A stretch of DNA of 64,000 bases from Eutypa lata (Eukaryota; Ascomycota; Sordariomycetes; Xylariales; Diatrypaceae), in NCBI GenBank assembly GCA_022661535.1, contig JAKULF010000004.1, positions 1,922,001-1,986,000 on the forward strand, written 5' to 3'. This document shows, piece by piece, positions 11,601 through 22,945 of the stretch. Under the pieces are notes generated by a model. It was not told the DNA's origin and did no database searches. It worked only from the letters and a program-made list of their open reading frames with translations. Numbering within the stretch: position 1 is the first letter of the stretch; the number at the start of each line of letters is the position of its first letter. A program made the translations under genes and the position numbers.

Positions 11601-14600
11601 GGTACAAGAATTTTGGCAATGTATAGCCGGCTCCTCTGCGAGAAGGGAAATTTGGCAGTCATTCGAAAGTTTGCAAAGACGGTAACAAATAAGGTACTTG
11701 ACTCGCAACCATCAAGAGACGATTCGAAGCTGATGATGGCGCAGTGGCTCCTGTATCTTCTCACCGAAGATGAACCAGAGATAGTAGTACACGGTTGCAA
11801 AATCCTCGCCAGAGTTCTGGTTACGCACGGATCAGCTTACATTAGTAAGTTTTCGGGAAAGACTGGTGGGTTCCACATCATGGCCCATCGTCTAAAGCGA
11901 TGGTGGGATATGCCACCGCTGTGGCCAATCTGTCTTGCTATACTCTTTGGGCGCGATATTGTGGATTTCGATCTCGACAAGACTTTCGATTACTTCAGCC
12001 TTATTGATGCATTTGGGAACTGCAAGGTTGTCAACCCAAGTGCTCTGCCGATTCTTACCGCTATGCTCCAACATGGCCTTAAAGACGTCATCAAAAACCA
12101 AGAAGATCCAGATTCGCCCAGGGGGTTTCCCGGAACCTCGACAACACAACCAAAGACAGTCCCTATGTCATTATTCCAAGGGAACCAGGAATCTAGTCGT
12201 AAGTGAATCGATTCTTCCTATTTGTACTAATAACTACAGCTGACGCCCATCTAGACGTGTCTGGATCTAACCGTGAACGTATTGCTGCAAATGCCGCTGT
12301 CTTGCAAACTGTAATCCGCTTTTTGGCAGACCTTCATACCCGATCAGCAGAGTTTCGTGATTTTACATTGTCTTCGGATTATGTAAGACTGCTCTTGACC
12401 GCTTTATATCCTGCTATCGTGAACATAGATCCCGTCAGCCCCGACACAGAGCTTAATTCTCGAGACTCTGCACTCACCTTCGAAGGCAATGACGTGATTA
12501 TTCGGCCAGTTCCTGGTTCGTCAAGCACCACTACGCCTGTGATCAGAACTTCTGCTACAGCAGAGTCATTGCAGTCGACCACAATTGGTACCTACCGTGG
12601 AACGCCCTTGCGCAAGGCGTCGTCTTTCATCTTATTGACCTCCCAAACGTCTCCTCAGCATAGCCCAGCTCGCCTTGCTCATGTGATGTCTCCCAAGAAA
12701 AAGGTCGCAGCACAAAATGTTAGTAACAGTGTGCTGGAAGGCATATTGGAGCTAGTGATAAAGGTCTTTCTAGACCAATTGCTGGTTCGGAAAGAATTCC
12801 CTGGTTTCGGGTTGTTTCTCAATGTCCCTCCAGGTTTTCAAGAACACCAGGCTTATTTCGAATCTTATGTACTTCGGAACACCATTCTGTACCTTACAAC
12901 TACTATAAAGCTCAACTGGGATGTTCTTATTGAGCCTAGAGTCTTGACTAATATGGCCAGATTTAGCCTCCACATGGTGGAGGCCATTTTTGAAGGTTGG
13001 TTCATGAATGGGACTGAGTCAATGCTTGACTTTGCTGGATTAGTACTGGAACATCTACAGAAACCTGATGTTGCGAAGATGAAGAGCGTGAGGCTGTGTG
13101 CACAAGCCGTCTCCACCATTCGCAGTTCCTTTTTGAAGTTAGTTCTTCTCAGACTCTCAGAAATGGATGACCCACAGACCACCGACCTCGAGGCCAACTT
13201 CTCCATGGATAAGATTCTTTACTGGCAAATGGTGGTCCTGGAATCCTTGTCTGCTACTGACGACTACATGAAGCTTCTATGGTATCAGCTCTATACGAAA
13301 CTAGTAGATACGAGAGAAGCTGTGAGGCTTGCTGCAGTCAATATTTGGCGCATCATGCTCGTCCAGAAACCAGAGGAGTCTTCATTGATATTCCGCCAAT
13401 TTACGATCCCGGATCAACTCCAGCTCGTCTTGGGTTTCCAGAAGTTGACCGAGCTTGACACGGATGCCTTCTTGGAGTGGATTGACCAGCACCGTCCCTC
13501 ATTAGACGTATTATTCTTCGGTAGTATGTCACGGACCTGGGAAGAATTCGTTAGCGCAGAAAACCAACGCACCGTCGAGACAGCTCGGTCACGTCTTGCT
13601 AAACGCAAAGAGACCCTTAAGCGATGGAATATGGAGACTCGAGAACGCGATAGCTTTTTATCACGGCATGACCAGGCTAATTTTGCTTGGATGAAGTCGA
13701 TCTATTCATCAGAACATTTCAAACACCAGCGCCTTATGCAAGATAACCAGGACGATGCCAGTTTCTACACATCGGCATTTTCAAAAATGCAAGAAGATCT
13801 CACACGCCCAGGCGCAGTCCTGCACCAACCTAGTCCTATCAAGTGGAAGTTAGATAGGACAGAGGGTCGTAATCGCATGCGGCTTCGACTCCTACCTGAT
13901 CCATCTGCTAGAGATGAGCAGTATCAGCCTAAACGCCGGGCGAACGATACCCAGCCGGCATCAAGCCTTAAGAGTAATACATTATCTCCGCAACCTAAAA
14001 CTACGTTGCCGGCTCGGTCCCGCTCTTCCTCTGTTATGACAATGGGCTCAACCTATGAGGGTGCAGATACATCCGACCCCCTAGCTGTAACACAGCCAAG
14101 TACTGATGACGGGTCTGTCGTGCCAGAGGATGATTTCGAACTGGTTGATGACCCCAACGACCCCAACGGCGCAGATGACACCTTTGAAGACAAGAACCGA
14201 AGGGTTATGCGGCGGCTGGGATCCGGGGATGCTGTTCAACAAGTCTACAATATCTCGCGCATCATCGGACTCGAGGCCTGTGAAGGCATATTCCTCGTTG
14301 GAAAGAACGCTCTGTACATAATGGACAACTTCTTCCAGTGTGCAGACGGGGAAATCGTGAACGTGTGGGAGGCACCGGCTGAGGAGCGTGATCCGTTTTC
14401 CCAGATCATAACGGGTGCAAAATCCAGCGAGAGGAAACCCACGTCAAGTGCCCAGGACTCGCGTAGTTGGAAGTGGCACGACGTCATCAGCATATCTAAA
14501 CGTCGGTTCTTGTTCCGCGATGTAGCGATCGAAATGTTCTTCACTGATGGCCGAAGCTATCTTGTAACAGCCAAAAGCCCGGAGGTGAGAGATGATATAT

Positions 14601-16708
14601 TCGTAAAGCTCATCAACAAGACTCCCCATGCGGCAGGCTCAAACTCCCTGCCAAATCCAGAAGATGCTTGGCGTTTAGAGTCTCTTAGGGTAATTGATGA
14701 ATCACCACAGTCATTCGGGTCTAAATTTGGGAGCATTTTTAACTCTTCGCCCTGGAACCCGATCATGCGTAGGTGGCAAAGGGGGGAGATATCCAACTTC
14801 CACTATCTCATGCTCGTCAACACAATGGCAGGTAGAACGTTCAACGATCTTACGCAATATCCGGTATTTCCCTGGATTATTGCAGATTATACTAGCGAGG
14901 AATTGGACCTTAACAACCCCGCAACCTTCCGAGATTTATCAAAGCCTATGGGCGCACAGACTGCTAGACGACAGATGGATTACACATCTAGGTACAACAG
15001 TTTGGCAGAGATCGGCGAGACTCCTTTCCACTATGGCACTCACTATTCCTCCGCCATGATCGTTGCGTCTTACCTAATCCGCCTTCCTCCTTTTGTGCAG
15101 TCCTATATCCTACTGCAAGGCGGTTCTTTCGACCACGCCGATCGGCTGTTCTTCTCGATAGAAGGGTCGTGGAGATCTGCTTCCCAGGATAATGGATCTG
15201 ACGTTCGAGAATTAATCCCCGAGTTTTTCTACCTGCCAGACTTCCTTACCAATGTAAATGGGTACAACTTTGGCGATCGTCAAGGCTCAGGGGGTCGAGT
15301 CAACCACGTTGAGCTGCCACCATGGGCGAAAGGAGACCCCAAGATTTTTATAGCAAAACAGCGGGAAGCTTTAGAGTCTCCTTACGTCAGTCAGAATCTC
15401 CATCAATGGATCGATCTAATTTTCGGGTTCAAGCAGCGAGGTGAAGCCGCTGTAGAGAATCTGAACGTCTTCCACTATCTTTCATATTCTGGCGCCAAGG
15501 ACCTCGACAATATCACCGACTCGACCGAAAGACACGCTACCACAAGTATCATCCACAACTTTGGCCAGACTCCCCACCAGGTCTTCACCAAACCCCATCC
15601 GCCTCGAGAGAACGTCGCGTTCCCAGCCAAGAGACTTGATACCTCCAGTCATGCCCTCGCCCGGATACCACACCCGCTCCTCGAGAACCGCGAGCGCGTC
15701 GCATCGCTCATCTACTCGCCGAAGCTGGACCGGCTGCTATGCTCATCGCCGTTCCGGCTCAACCTGCCCCCCTACTTTGACAAGTACGTCGAGTGGGGGT
15801 TCGCCGACAACAGCGTGCGGTTCTTCTTCACGGAGAACCGGCGGAGCGCGGGCGTCAGCGAGGCGCTGCACATCGGGCAGATCTCGTGCTTGGTGGTGGC
15901 CGACTCTAAGACGCTGGTGACGGCGGGCGAGGACTGCGTCGTCTCGGTGTGGGGGGTGCAGACGGCGTCGGGCAAGCCGGCGGACCTCGCGCACCGCCGC
16001 TCGCTCTTCGGCCATAAGACCCCCGTCACCACCATCGCCGTGTCGCGCGCCTTCAGCACCCTCGTCACGGTCTCCGCGTCCGACGGCCACGTCTTCCTCT
16101 GGGACCTGAACCGGCTCGAGTTCGTACGGAAGCTGCAACCAACACAACAGCAACAACTACAGCTCCCGCTACAGGGCGTCGAGTGCGCGCGCGTCAACGA
16201 CGCCTCGGGCGAGATCATGCTGTGCTCGGGCCCCAACGTCGCCCTGTACACCATCAACGGCGACCCGATCCTCGACCAGAACGTGTGCGCGGAGCCCGAC
16301 GATTTTGTTCACTCTTGTGCTTTTTACGAAGGGTCCGGCGGCAGCGAGTGGCTCGAGTCGTACCTCGTCTTCACGGGCCACAAGCGGGGCCGCGTCAACA
16401 TCTGGAAGCGCGTCGTCGACGGTGCCACGGGCAAGTGGGTCCTCCGGCATGTCCGCAGGCTCGATCACGTCGATGCGCGCTCCGAGACCGGCCTCAATAC
16501 CGAGGCGGCTATCACGTGCATCACGCCTATGCCGCTACTTGTGTATACGGGCGATGATGATGGGAGAGTGGTGAGTTTTTTTTCCCCCTTCCCTAATTTC
16601 TACTTTCCTTTTGGTCTGATCTGATCTGGCCTGTCTGATAATAACATTGCTAACGTGACGTCTTAATTTATCTAGTACGAGTGGAACCTGATCCAGAGGG
16701 AAAGGTAG
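8645..16708 (+). CDS. BPH1: BEACH domain / WD40 repeat protein (Beige/LYST-neurobeachin family, yeast Bph1-like)
   Basis: Four exons: 8645-11246, 11302-12198, 12255-16570 and 16676-16708, giving about 2615 aa. Introns have GTGAGT/GTAAGT donors and TACTAAT branch sites. The second intron could instead end at 12239, adding five codons; I prefer 12254 because 41 nt would be unusually short. Domain order: a helical armadillo-like N-terminus; a concanavalin-A-like lectin domain near residues 385-560 (AGYTFTTWIRIERFD); a BEACH-associated PH domain about 1815-1965; the BEACH domain about 2000-2275 (ISNFHYLMLVNTMAGRTFND, LTQYPVFPWIIADY); and C-terminal WD40 repeats from about 2370, closing with the 10-residue last exon YEWNLIQRER. 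Family members are peripheral-membrane scaffolds for vesicle traffic, vacuole/lysosome morphology and, in fungi, cell-wall protein sorting. Base composition changes abruptly near 15640 (see findings). Confidence 0.95.
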
Positions 16709-17556
16709 CGACTGTCGCTCAATCGAGGGTCGCCGCTCGCGAGGATGCGTTTGCGCTCGAGGAGCTCGGCGGTCTAACCTAGGTCGAGAGAGAACCTTTT
16801 CTTTTTCTCATGTGCTTGCTAGCTTCATCTAGAAGGGAAGCAAAGTCGATTAAATTAAACGAGGGGGCGGAAGGAAATACATAGGACTGGGACTGACTGA
16901 CGGACTGGACTTTCTGGTTCTTGAATATATAGACAGGTCGAATGATGGATGGGCGTAGAGTGAGGGGGTGGGTGAGTGAGTAACGAGGAGCTAAAGAAAA
17001 TAAAAGGGCGTTATGTTGTGTACCTACCGTAGGTAGCCTCGGTAGCTACCTACTTGGCTAACCTTGTTTGTGAAGGTTGCTAGCTAGCACTCATGAGTGG
17101 GGAAACACCAGGGATAGAAGAAGGCAGAGCCTCCTCTGCCTAAATGATTGATGACTTATATTTTTTGTATTCCTTCGGATTCTTATGTTTTGTTTTGCAC
17201 AGTAGACGTGATACCGGCTGCGATTTCTGTTCTCCCTTCCCGGCCAACCGCTTGTGGTTTGTGCCTGCGTGGCCCTGGGTTCTAGAAGGCGTTTATGTAC
17301 AGCTCGTCTCCCCATCCCCCGTTGTTCGTTCGTCCTGACTGCTTTAGTGTTCTAGCATATCTAGCCTAGATCTCTTGCGTGCCTAATCCATCTTATCAAC
17401 TGTTCCGCCTGCCTGCCTGCTGGCCTACTCCTCCCGCCTTACTCAATCATCGTAACCGCTGAGTTGTTTTCTCGGACCCGTAGGAACTATAAGATTTTAC
17501 ACAAATTCCTGTCAGCTCTTTCTTATTTTTTTTTTAAACTTCTTCTTGGCCTTCTC
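16709..17556. other. Convergent 3' spacer between BEACH and complex I subunit genes
   Basis: The two genes end toward each other, so this should hold both 3' UTRs. It contains a block of nested TACCTA/TAGGTA palindromes at 17021-17053, including the perfect palindrome GGTAGCTACC. No coding frame is convincing. Confidence 0.6.
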
Positions 17557-17823
17557 TTATCCCCGTATAGCTAGCTTCTCGGAGAAGAGGATAGGGCTAA
17601 AAGAAAAAAAGGGGGGGTGATCTGATCTCGTACTCGGATAGGTCATGGGAATGGGCGAGGCGCGCTCATAACCCAACCGCTTCGATATCGGCGGGACGGT
17701 AAAGAGCGTTATGGGACCGGCGGCGCCGATGATGCAGCTCCAGAAGTAAGCCGGACGCTCGCGGGAGGCCCAGTGCAAGTACCGGATGGGACCGGCCCAG
17801 AAGCGTGGGGTTGGGCTCACCAT
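17557..17823 (-). CDS. nuo9.5: NADH:ubiquinone oxidoreductase 9.5 kDa subunit (mitochondrial complex I accessory subunit)
   Basis: From the ATG at 17823 the frame begins MVSPTPRFWAGPIRYLHWAS, then RERPAYFWSCIIGAAGP, ITLFTVPPISKRLGYE and PIPMTYP. This is the pattern of the small fungal complex I 9.5 kDa subunit (PRFWAGPLRY..WA..KPA.FWS, one membrane helix, VPPIR..GD, PLTYP). The family normally continues with a short PKGPR-like tail. Here the unspliced frame instead runs into a C- and T-rich stretch (DHPPFFSFSPILF). A GTACGA donor right after the TYP codons, joined to an acceptor near the ATAAGAG around 17570, would give a tail starting PKGQ, so the true 3' end is probably spliced and slightly different from the coordinates given. 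The protein sits in the inner mitochondrial membrane. Confidence 0.75.
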   Translation of the reverse strand: MVSPTPRFWAGPIRYLHWASRERPAYFWSCIIGAAGPITLFTVPPISKRLGYERASPIPMTYPSTRSDHPPFFSFSPILFSEKLAIRG

Positions 17824-18500
17824 TTCTTGTTCGTTGGTGTTGGTGTTGGTATTTCTGAGGTTGTGAGGGGGGTTGTTAGCTGAGGTGGTTGATTGATTGG
17901 TTGATTGACTGATTGAGTGATGGGATAGGTAAGAGAGGAAGAGGCTGAATGTTAGAGAGTATAGTACGTACCTAGATACTCAATTGATGGGTTGCTGTAT
18001 CGAGGAAGTAAGACCTCACTTAATCAATATAAATGAGGCTCAAAGAAGCTACCGAACCGAAACATCATCAATTGAAGTTGAAGCTCCGGCCCTCCTACCG
18101 GTCGATGACTAGTGGTCCGTGCACAGCCTTACGGCCATAGTCCGGGTGATTATACCGTTGTCTAGAGGTACGTAACTGCATGCACGTCGATGCTCTAAAG
18201 GCATTAGCGTCTTAGCCTGAGACTCACCTAAATAGGTATTGTACCTAGTAACGGCTACGTATGCTAAAGTGATAACTTTATTAGTCTAGAGCTCTGATGT
18301 CTCTGGTGGACAAAACGGGACAGCTTGCGTACTTGTATTGTGAAGGAATAACTACCAACCCACGCCATCTTCAACTACAACGTCGACCATTCCTGTCACT
18401 AGTTACCCAATGCGCAGCCGATCTCAGCTGCTGCATCCCCTTTTATTTCTTTCGTCGTTGTCGATCAATTGACTGAAAAGATATAATAAAATCAGTCAAT
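17824..18500. other. Divergent promoter region between complex I subunit and OST48 genes
   Basis: A 677-bp region shared by two outward-facing genes. It holds TTGATTGATTG-type repeats upstream of the minus-strand gene (17886-17915) and a T/C-rich stretch (ATCCCCTTTTATTTCTTTCG) before the OST48 start. No coding frame is seen. Confidence 0.55.
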
Positions 18501-20139
18501 ATGAGGTCGTTGGTATCCTTCCTAGTCCTGCTGCTAGTGGCAGTCGTCCATGCCACCAGCGCCGGGGGCGACAAGTTGCTCGTGATCTTGGAGGATGTTG
18601 CCGAGAAAGCTACCTACTCTAAGTTCCTGGGTGATTTGGAAGGTATGTATACGAACGATAACATTGTACAACACAGGTTCAAAGAAGAATTACAGCTAAT
18701 CCGTCCGTAATAATAGCACGAGGATTCGACATCGCATACGAGACCCCCAAAAGTGAGGACTTGAGATTGTTCCACCTTGGAGAGCGGTCCTATGACCACA
18801 TTCTGGTTCTGCCCACCAAAACCAAAGGTGCGTTCGTTAACTATATCCACCTGCCCTGCGATCCAACCCCCCAAGTACCTGGATATGCGCATAAATAGGA
18901 ACAAAAATGCTGACAGTTATTTCTACAAGGTCTCGGCCCCAACCTAACCCCAAACATCCTGCTGGATTTTATCAACAAGAACGGCAACATTCTGCTCGCG
19001 CTCTCGTCTTCCACTTCCGCACCTACATCTATTGTATCTCTTCTCCTCGAGTTGGATATTCACCTACCCCCTGACCGCACTGGCCTCGTAGTCGACCATT
19101 TCCATTACGACGTCAACTCCGCCGCGGACAAGCACGATGTATTGCTTCTCCCTAACCCGGGACCGATCCGACGAGGCGCTAAGGACCTCTTTAGTCCCAC
19201 GTCTCCGAACGGCGAGCCCATCGCCTTCCCCAACGGAGTGGGCCAGACCCTTGGCCAAGGTCCCCTCCTTTCCCCGGTCTTGCGCGCTCCCTCCACATCT
19301 TACAGCTACAATCCGAAGGAGCAAGGCGAAGCCCTCGATGACCTGTGGGCCGCCGGCAATCAGCTCTCCCTCGTAACCGCCCTCCAGGCCCGCAACTCGG
19401 CACGCTTCACCGTCGTTGGTTCCGCCGATATGTTGAGCGATAAGTGGTTTGACGCCAAGGTCAAGGCGGTAGGCGAAACGAAGGATGTCTCGACAGTGAA
19501 TCGCGAATTCGCAAAGGCTGTGTCTGGTTGGACTTTCAATGAGATCGGTGTTCTGCGAGTCAACTGGATTGAGCATCACTTGAATGAGGAGGGGCAGAGC
19601 AACGCGAGCAACCCTAAGATTTATCGCATTAACAACGATGTCGTAAGTTTCCCCCCCCTTTTTTTATAAGCCAATACCATACGTCCGAAGCTAACGAGAA
19701 GGAAAAAAAGACGTATTCTATCTCCCTCTCCGAATACGCATGGGACAGATGGGTCCCCTTCGCTGTTCCCGAATCCGACGAGTTGCAGCTTGAGTTCAGC
19801 ATGCTTTCCCCTTTCCACCGGCTGAACCTGCAGCCGATCGTGTCGTCCGAGGACAGCACCACGTACTCCGCCTCTTTCAAACTGCCGGACCAGCACGGCA
19901 TCTTCAACTTCAAGGTGAACTACAAGCGACCTTTCTTCAACAACATCGAGGAGAAGAACACCGTCTCGGTTCGGCACATCGCCCACGACGAGTGGCCTCG
20001 CAGCTGGACCCACACCTCGGCCTGGCCCTGGGTCGCTGGTATTGGTGCCACCGTCATCGGATGGCTGGCCTTCTGCGCCCTCTGGTTGTACAGCAAGCCT
20101 ACCGATGCGAAGAAGGGCGACAGCAAGAAGACGCAATGA
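18501..20139 (+). CDS. WBP1: Oligosaccharyltransferase 48 kDa subunit (OST48/Wbp1)
   Basis: Four exons: 18501-18642, 18717-18827, 18930-19642 and 19711-20139, encoding 464 aa. Donors are GTATGT, GTGCGT and GTAAGT, and all phases agree. A signal peptide (MRSLVSFLVLLLVAVVHATS) is followed by the lumenal N-terminal segment (KLLVILEDVAEKATYSKFLG; ARGFDIAYETP; YDHILVLP) and the conserved OST48 blocks NGNILLALSS, VDHFHYD and WFDAKV. A single membrane helix near the C-terminus (WPWVAGIGATVIGWLAFCAL) is followed by a short cytosolic tail ending KKTQ, which fits the KKXX ER-retrieval signal. The subunit is an essential non-catalytic part of the ER complex that transfers the lipid-linked glycan to Asn-X-Ser/Thr sites. 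The last exon is GC-rich compared with exons 1-2. Confidence 0.96.
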
Positions 20140-22945
20140 TTTACGGACGGTCGATCTGGGGTCTCCCATTTAAAATGCGCTTTTTATTTTATTTTTTTAA
20201 GATGCTATTTTCCCCCTTCCTCGTACGAGTCTTTGATTCCAACGGAATGGGACTGGAAATGGAATGGAATGGAACCTACGTCGCAAGTGGAAAAAGAGAA
20301 AAGGCTGTAATTGTACATGGACATGGATGGATGGGCATGACGAATTGAATTGAATTGTTACTACTGTTACATACGAGGAGGGAGGGAACAAGAAGGCAAG
20401 GCAAGGGGGCCGGCTTTACCGTCTTCTCTCTTCTCTATTCTCTCCCTGGATTAGGGTAGGGATCCTCTTCCGTTTGACACGACGGGGGGAGTTCATGACA
20501 TAGAAGTAGGTAGACAAAAGAAAGGATCTTGAACATGGTTTGATGTTCCTGTTGCCGTGTTAAGTGAAACCGTGAGGACGTGCTAGACTTGAAGATCCCT
20601 ATGAGAGGCTCCAGTGGTTACGCTTGCCTACCTGCGTTCACGTGTACCCGTGGGCCTATGGGCGTGCCGCAGGCCCATAGGCCCACGGGTACCTAGGTAG
20701 GTACTACTATTACTGCTAGGTGGAGGGAATGGAGAATGTCAAGTTGGGATATGGCTAGATAGAAAACAAAACATAGGCGGAGAAGGGGATGCAGACAGAA
20801 AGGGTCTGGCCGTAGCGCTTCGAATCTAATTAAAGGCTCTACTGAATTCCGCGATTCACTTGCTCATGGCACATATAGATCACACTTCAGAAGATGGATT
20901 ATGCAATTCCTTATGTATTTGAGCGTGTATACATACGACCTTAGATATTCCTGACAATACATCAAGCTTCCTGAGGCCGGTAAAATGACCTCTAACTCTC
21001 CAGAGGATAATGATATCTAGGTAGGATAGGGTAATTGGCTTTTGTGCCATATCCTGAGATCATATAGCACATGGTTATGAAGAAAGAAGAAAATGGTGAC
21101 CATGGCTAAAGAGCATCGCCTGCTACCATTTTGGTCCATTCAAACGCTGCTTGTAAAATATTCCGAGTACACATTATGTACTACCCATACTTTAGGTCCT
21201 TAGAGACAAAACACCTGGATTTTGTTAACATGATTGTCTATATGGGGGGACCCGGAAAAAGACACGGATGGAGGAAGGGGTATTGTTTAGAAAAGGATAC
21301 TCGGGTAGTATCGTAGTTTAGGTTTTTTTCTCTTGTTCTTTTCGGACAACAGTGACACGGATTCAAGGATGATTTTGCCCTCAGATTAGCTCTCAGGTTC
21401 TCACTGTCAACCATTCCCTCACTCAAGTCCAGCAGAGGTTGGCCAGGAGTTCGTTCAGGCTGTCTGCAAATTTGGCTTTTATGGACATTGGTCATCACCG
21501 GGCAACCTTGAAAACCGTGCCACTGCTTGTGTGTGTGCTGCAGCAGGACAAGGAAAATAAATATGTGTATCATTGGGCGTGCGGACGATCCCTTCGCAAA
21601 AATAAAACAAAACCAACATTCAAAAACCACTCGGTTCAACGGCTTCGGGAAAAACAAGCATCCCCGAACAGCTCCGATTGAAAACTATATAAATAAGCGT
21701 CATCGGGCGCAGAACGCGTTCCCTCAAAGTCTTTGATTTTGTCGTCATAGCTGCGGGTGGCACTCAAGCCCGGATGGATGCCTTCCCTGAGGCCTAGAAG
21801 GCTCCGCGATCGAAAGAGATGAATGTGATGCGATGTTATGTGATTGTCCAGGGACGCCCGCTGCGAATGAGCCTGCTCAGATCTCTGTTCTTTGGTTACT
21901 ATCATGTATCAGGGTCCGAAAGGTCCCTTGATTCAAACAGATTTCACTTCGTGTTGTCTTCATTGCGAGGCTGGGAGTTTGACGTAGAAATGGTTTTGGA
22001 AATGAATGTTTGGGAAGATGGTGTGGTAAAGGGCTGAGTAAACATATGCGAGCATACGGTTTCAATCCTTGGGAGTAAAGTCAACAAGTTAAACTTTAGG
22101 AAAAAGGTGAGTATATAATAAACGAGCCTGGGCAGGACCTGGTTAGGTGATTGAGAGAACAGGTTAGTTCTAGGAATGAAGAATAGAGATATTTGAAATT
22201 TGAAATAGGATCATAAGCATATCCCTCATCATCGGAATGGGAAGTCCATGGTTTTCCCAGGATATGGAACACGCCAAAGGGTGCCTACTTATATATGAGC
22301 GATGGAAATAGAGCTGAAGCTAAGGAAAGGATGTTAGACCTCAATAGGCATCTTAGCTACTAAGATATGTTGGGGTTTGACTTCAAATCCAACTGGATGT
22401 GAACTTTGAAATTTTCCAGAGTTTCAATGGGTACGATGCCTCTGCCTCAAATGAAATGCTATGTAGGTAGGTTCAAAGTAGGCAGTCATTCACTGCGGTA
22501 TCATGACATCAGCAAACCTAGCCTAGGTACTTAAAGATTCTCTTTGATGAACGTAGTTTCTATAGGCTCCGAAGGACGCAGTTTTGTGTTTCTAGTCGAT
22601 AAACACCGTCGGAAGAGATCGGAAGTTGGAATGGCTCGCTTTAAAATGGAAGGTTTGAGGAGAAAAGAAGATGGTCATAGTTATCACGCGTCTTCGCTCA
22701 GATTTCAGAAAGGTAGCTGCGGTAGTCGCGTTTCGGCCTATGATTCGCCGACTTTTTAATTCTGCCCCACTTCGAAAGACGTCGAATGGTACTTCCATTA
22801 ACTAAGGCCGAAGCTGCTTCCCAACTTTCTTCAACCCGCACTCAACCTGACATAAGGAAAGCCTGACAAACCGGCATTCTCCCTCCATCTCTCTCTGTAA
22901 ATACATAAAACCAGAAGGAAGTGCAAACAGCACGAATCGGACAAA
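20140..22945. other. Spacer between OST48 and ISY1
   Basis: 2.8 kb between two plus-strand genes. It contains (AATTG)3 at 20343-20357, a perfect 20-bp inverted repeat at 20644-20692 and several TAGGTAGG motifs (20693-20703, 22463-22471, 22522-22530). The longest frame (minus, 21238-21657) has no splice, motif or codon-bias support. The last 400 bp should include the ISY1 promoter. Confidence 0.55.
20644..20692. repeat. Perfect 20-bp inverted repeat with 9-nt loop
   Basis: The left arm, 20644-20663, starts GTACCCGTGG. The right arm, 20673-20692, is its exact reverse complement. The loop is GTGCCGCAG. The arms are GC-rich in a mid-GC spacer. CCTACC (about 20625) and GGTAGG (about 20697) flank it and could extend the stem after a bulge. 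It lies about 500 bp past the OST48 stop codon. It could be a foldback element, a cruciform-forming site or a hairpin in a long 3' transcript. Confidence 0.95.

Noticed and set aside
15743..16257. Overlapping minus-strand frames of 137 and 161 codons in the BEACH 3' part
   Set aside because: They are antisense shadows of the GC-rich WD40-coding segment, without their own motifs or splice sites.
20926..20960. ACATACGACC, the first ten bases of fungal 5S rRNA
   Set aside because: The match stops after about ten bases; the rest of the 5S sequence and its internal promoter are absent.
21238..21657. 139-codon minus-strand frame in the OST48-ISY1 spacer
   Set aside because: No domain, no codon preference matching neighbours, no promoter or splice context.
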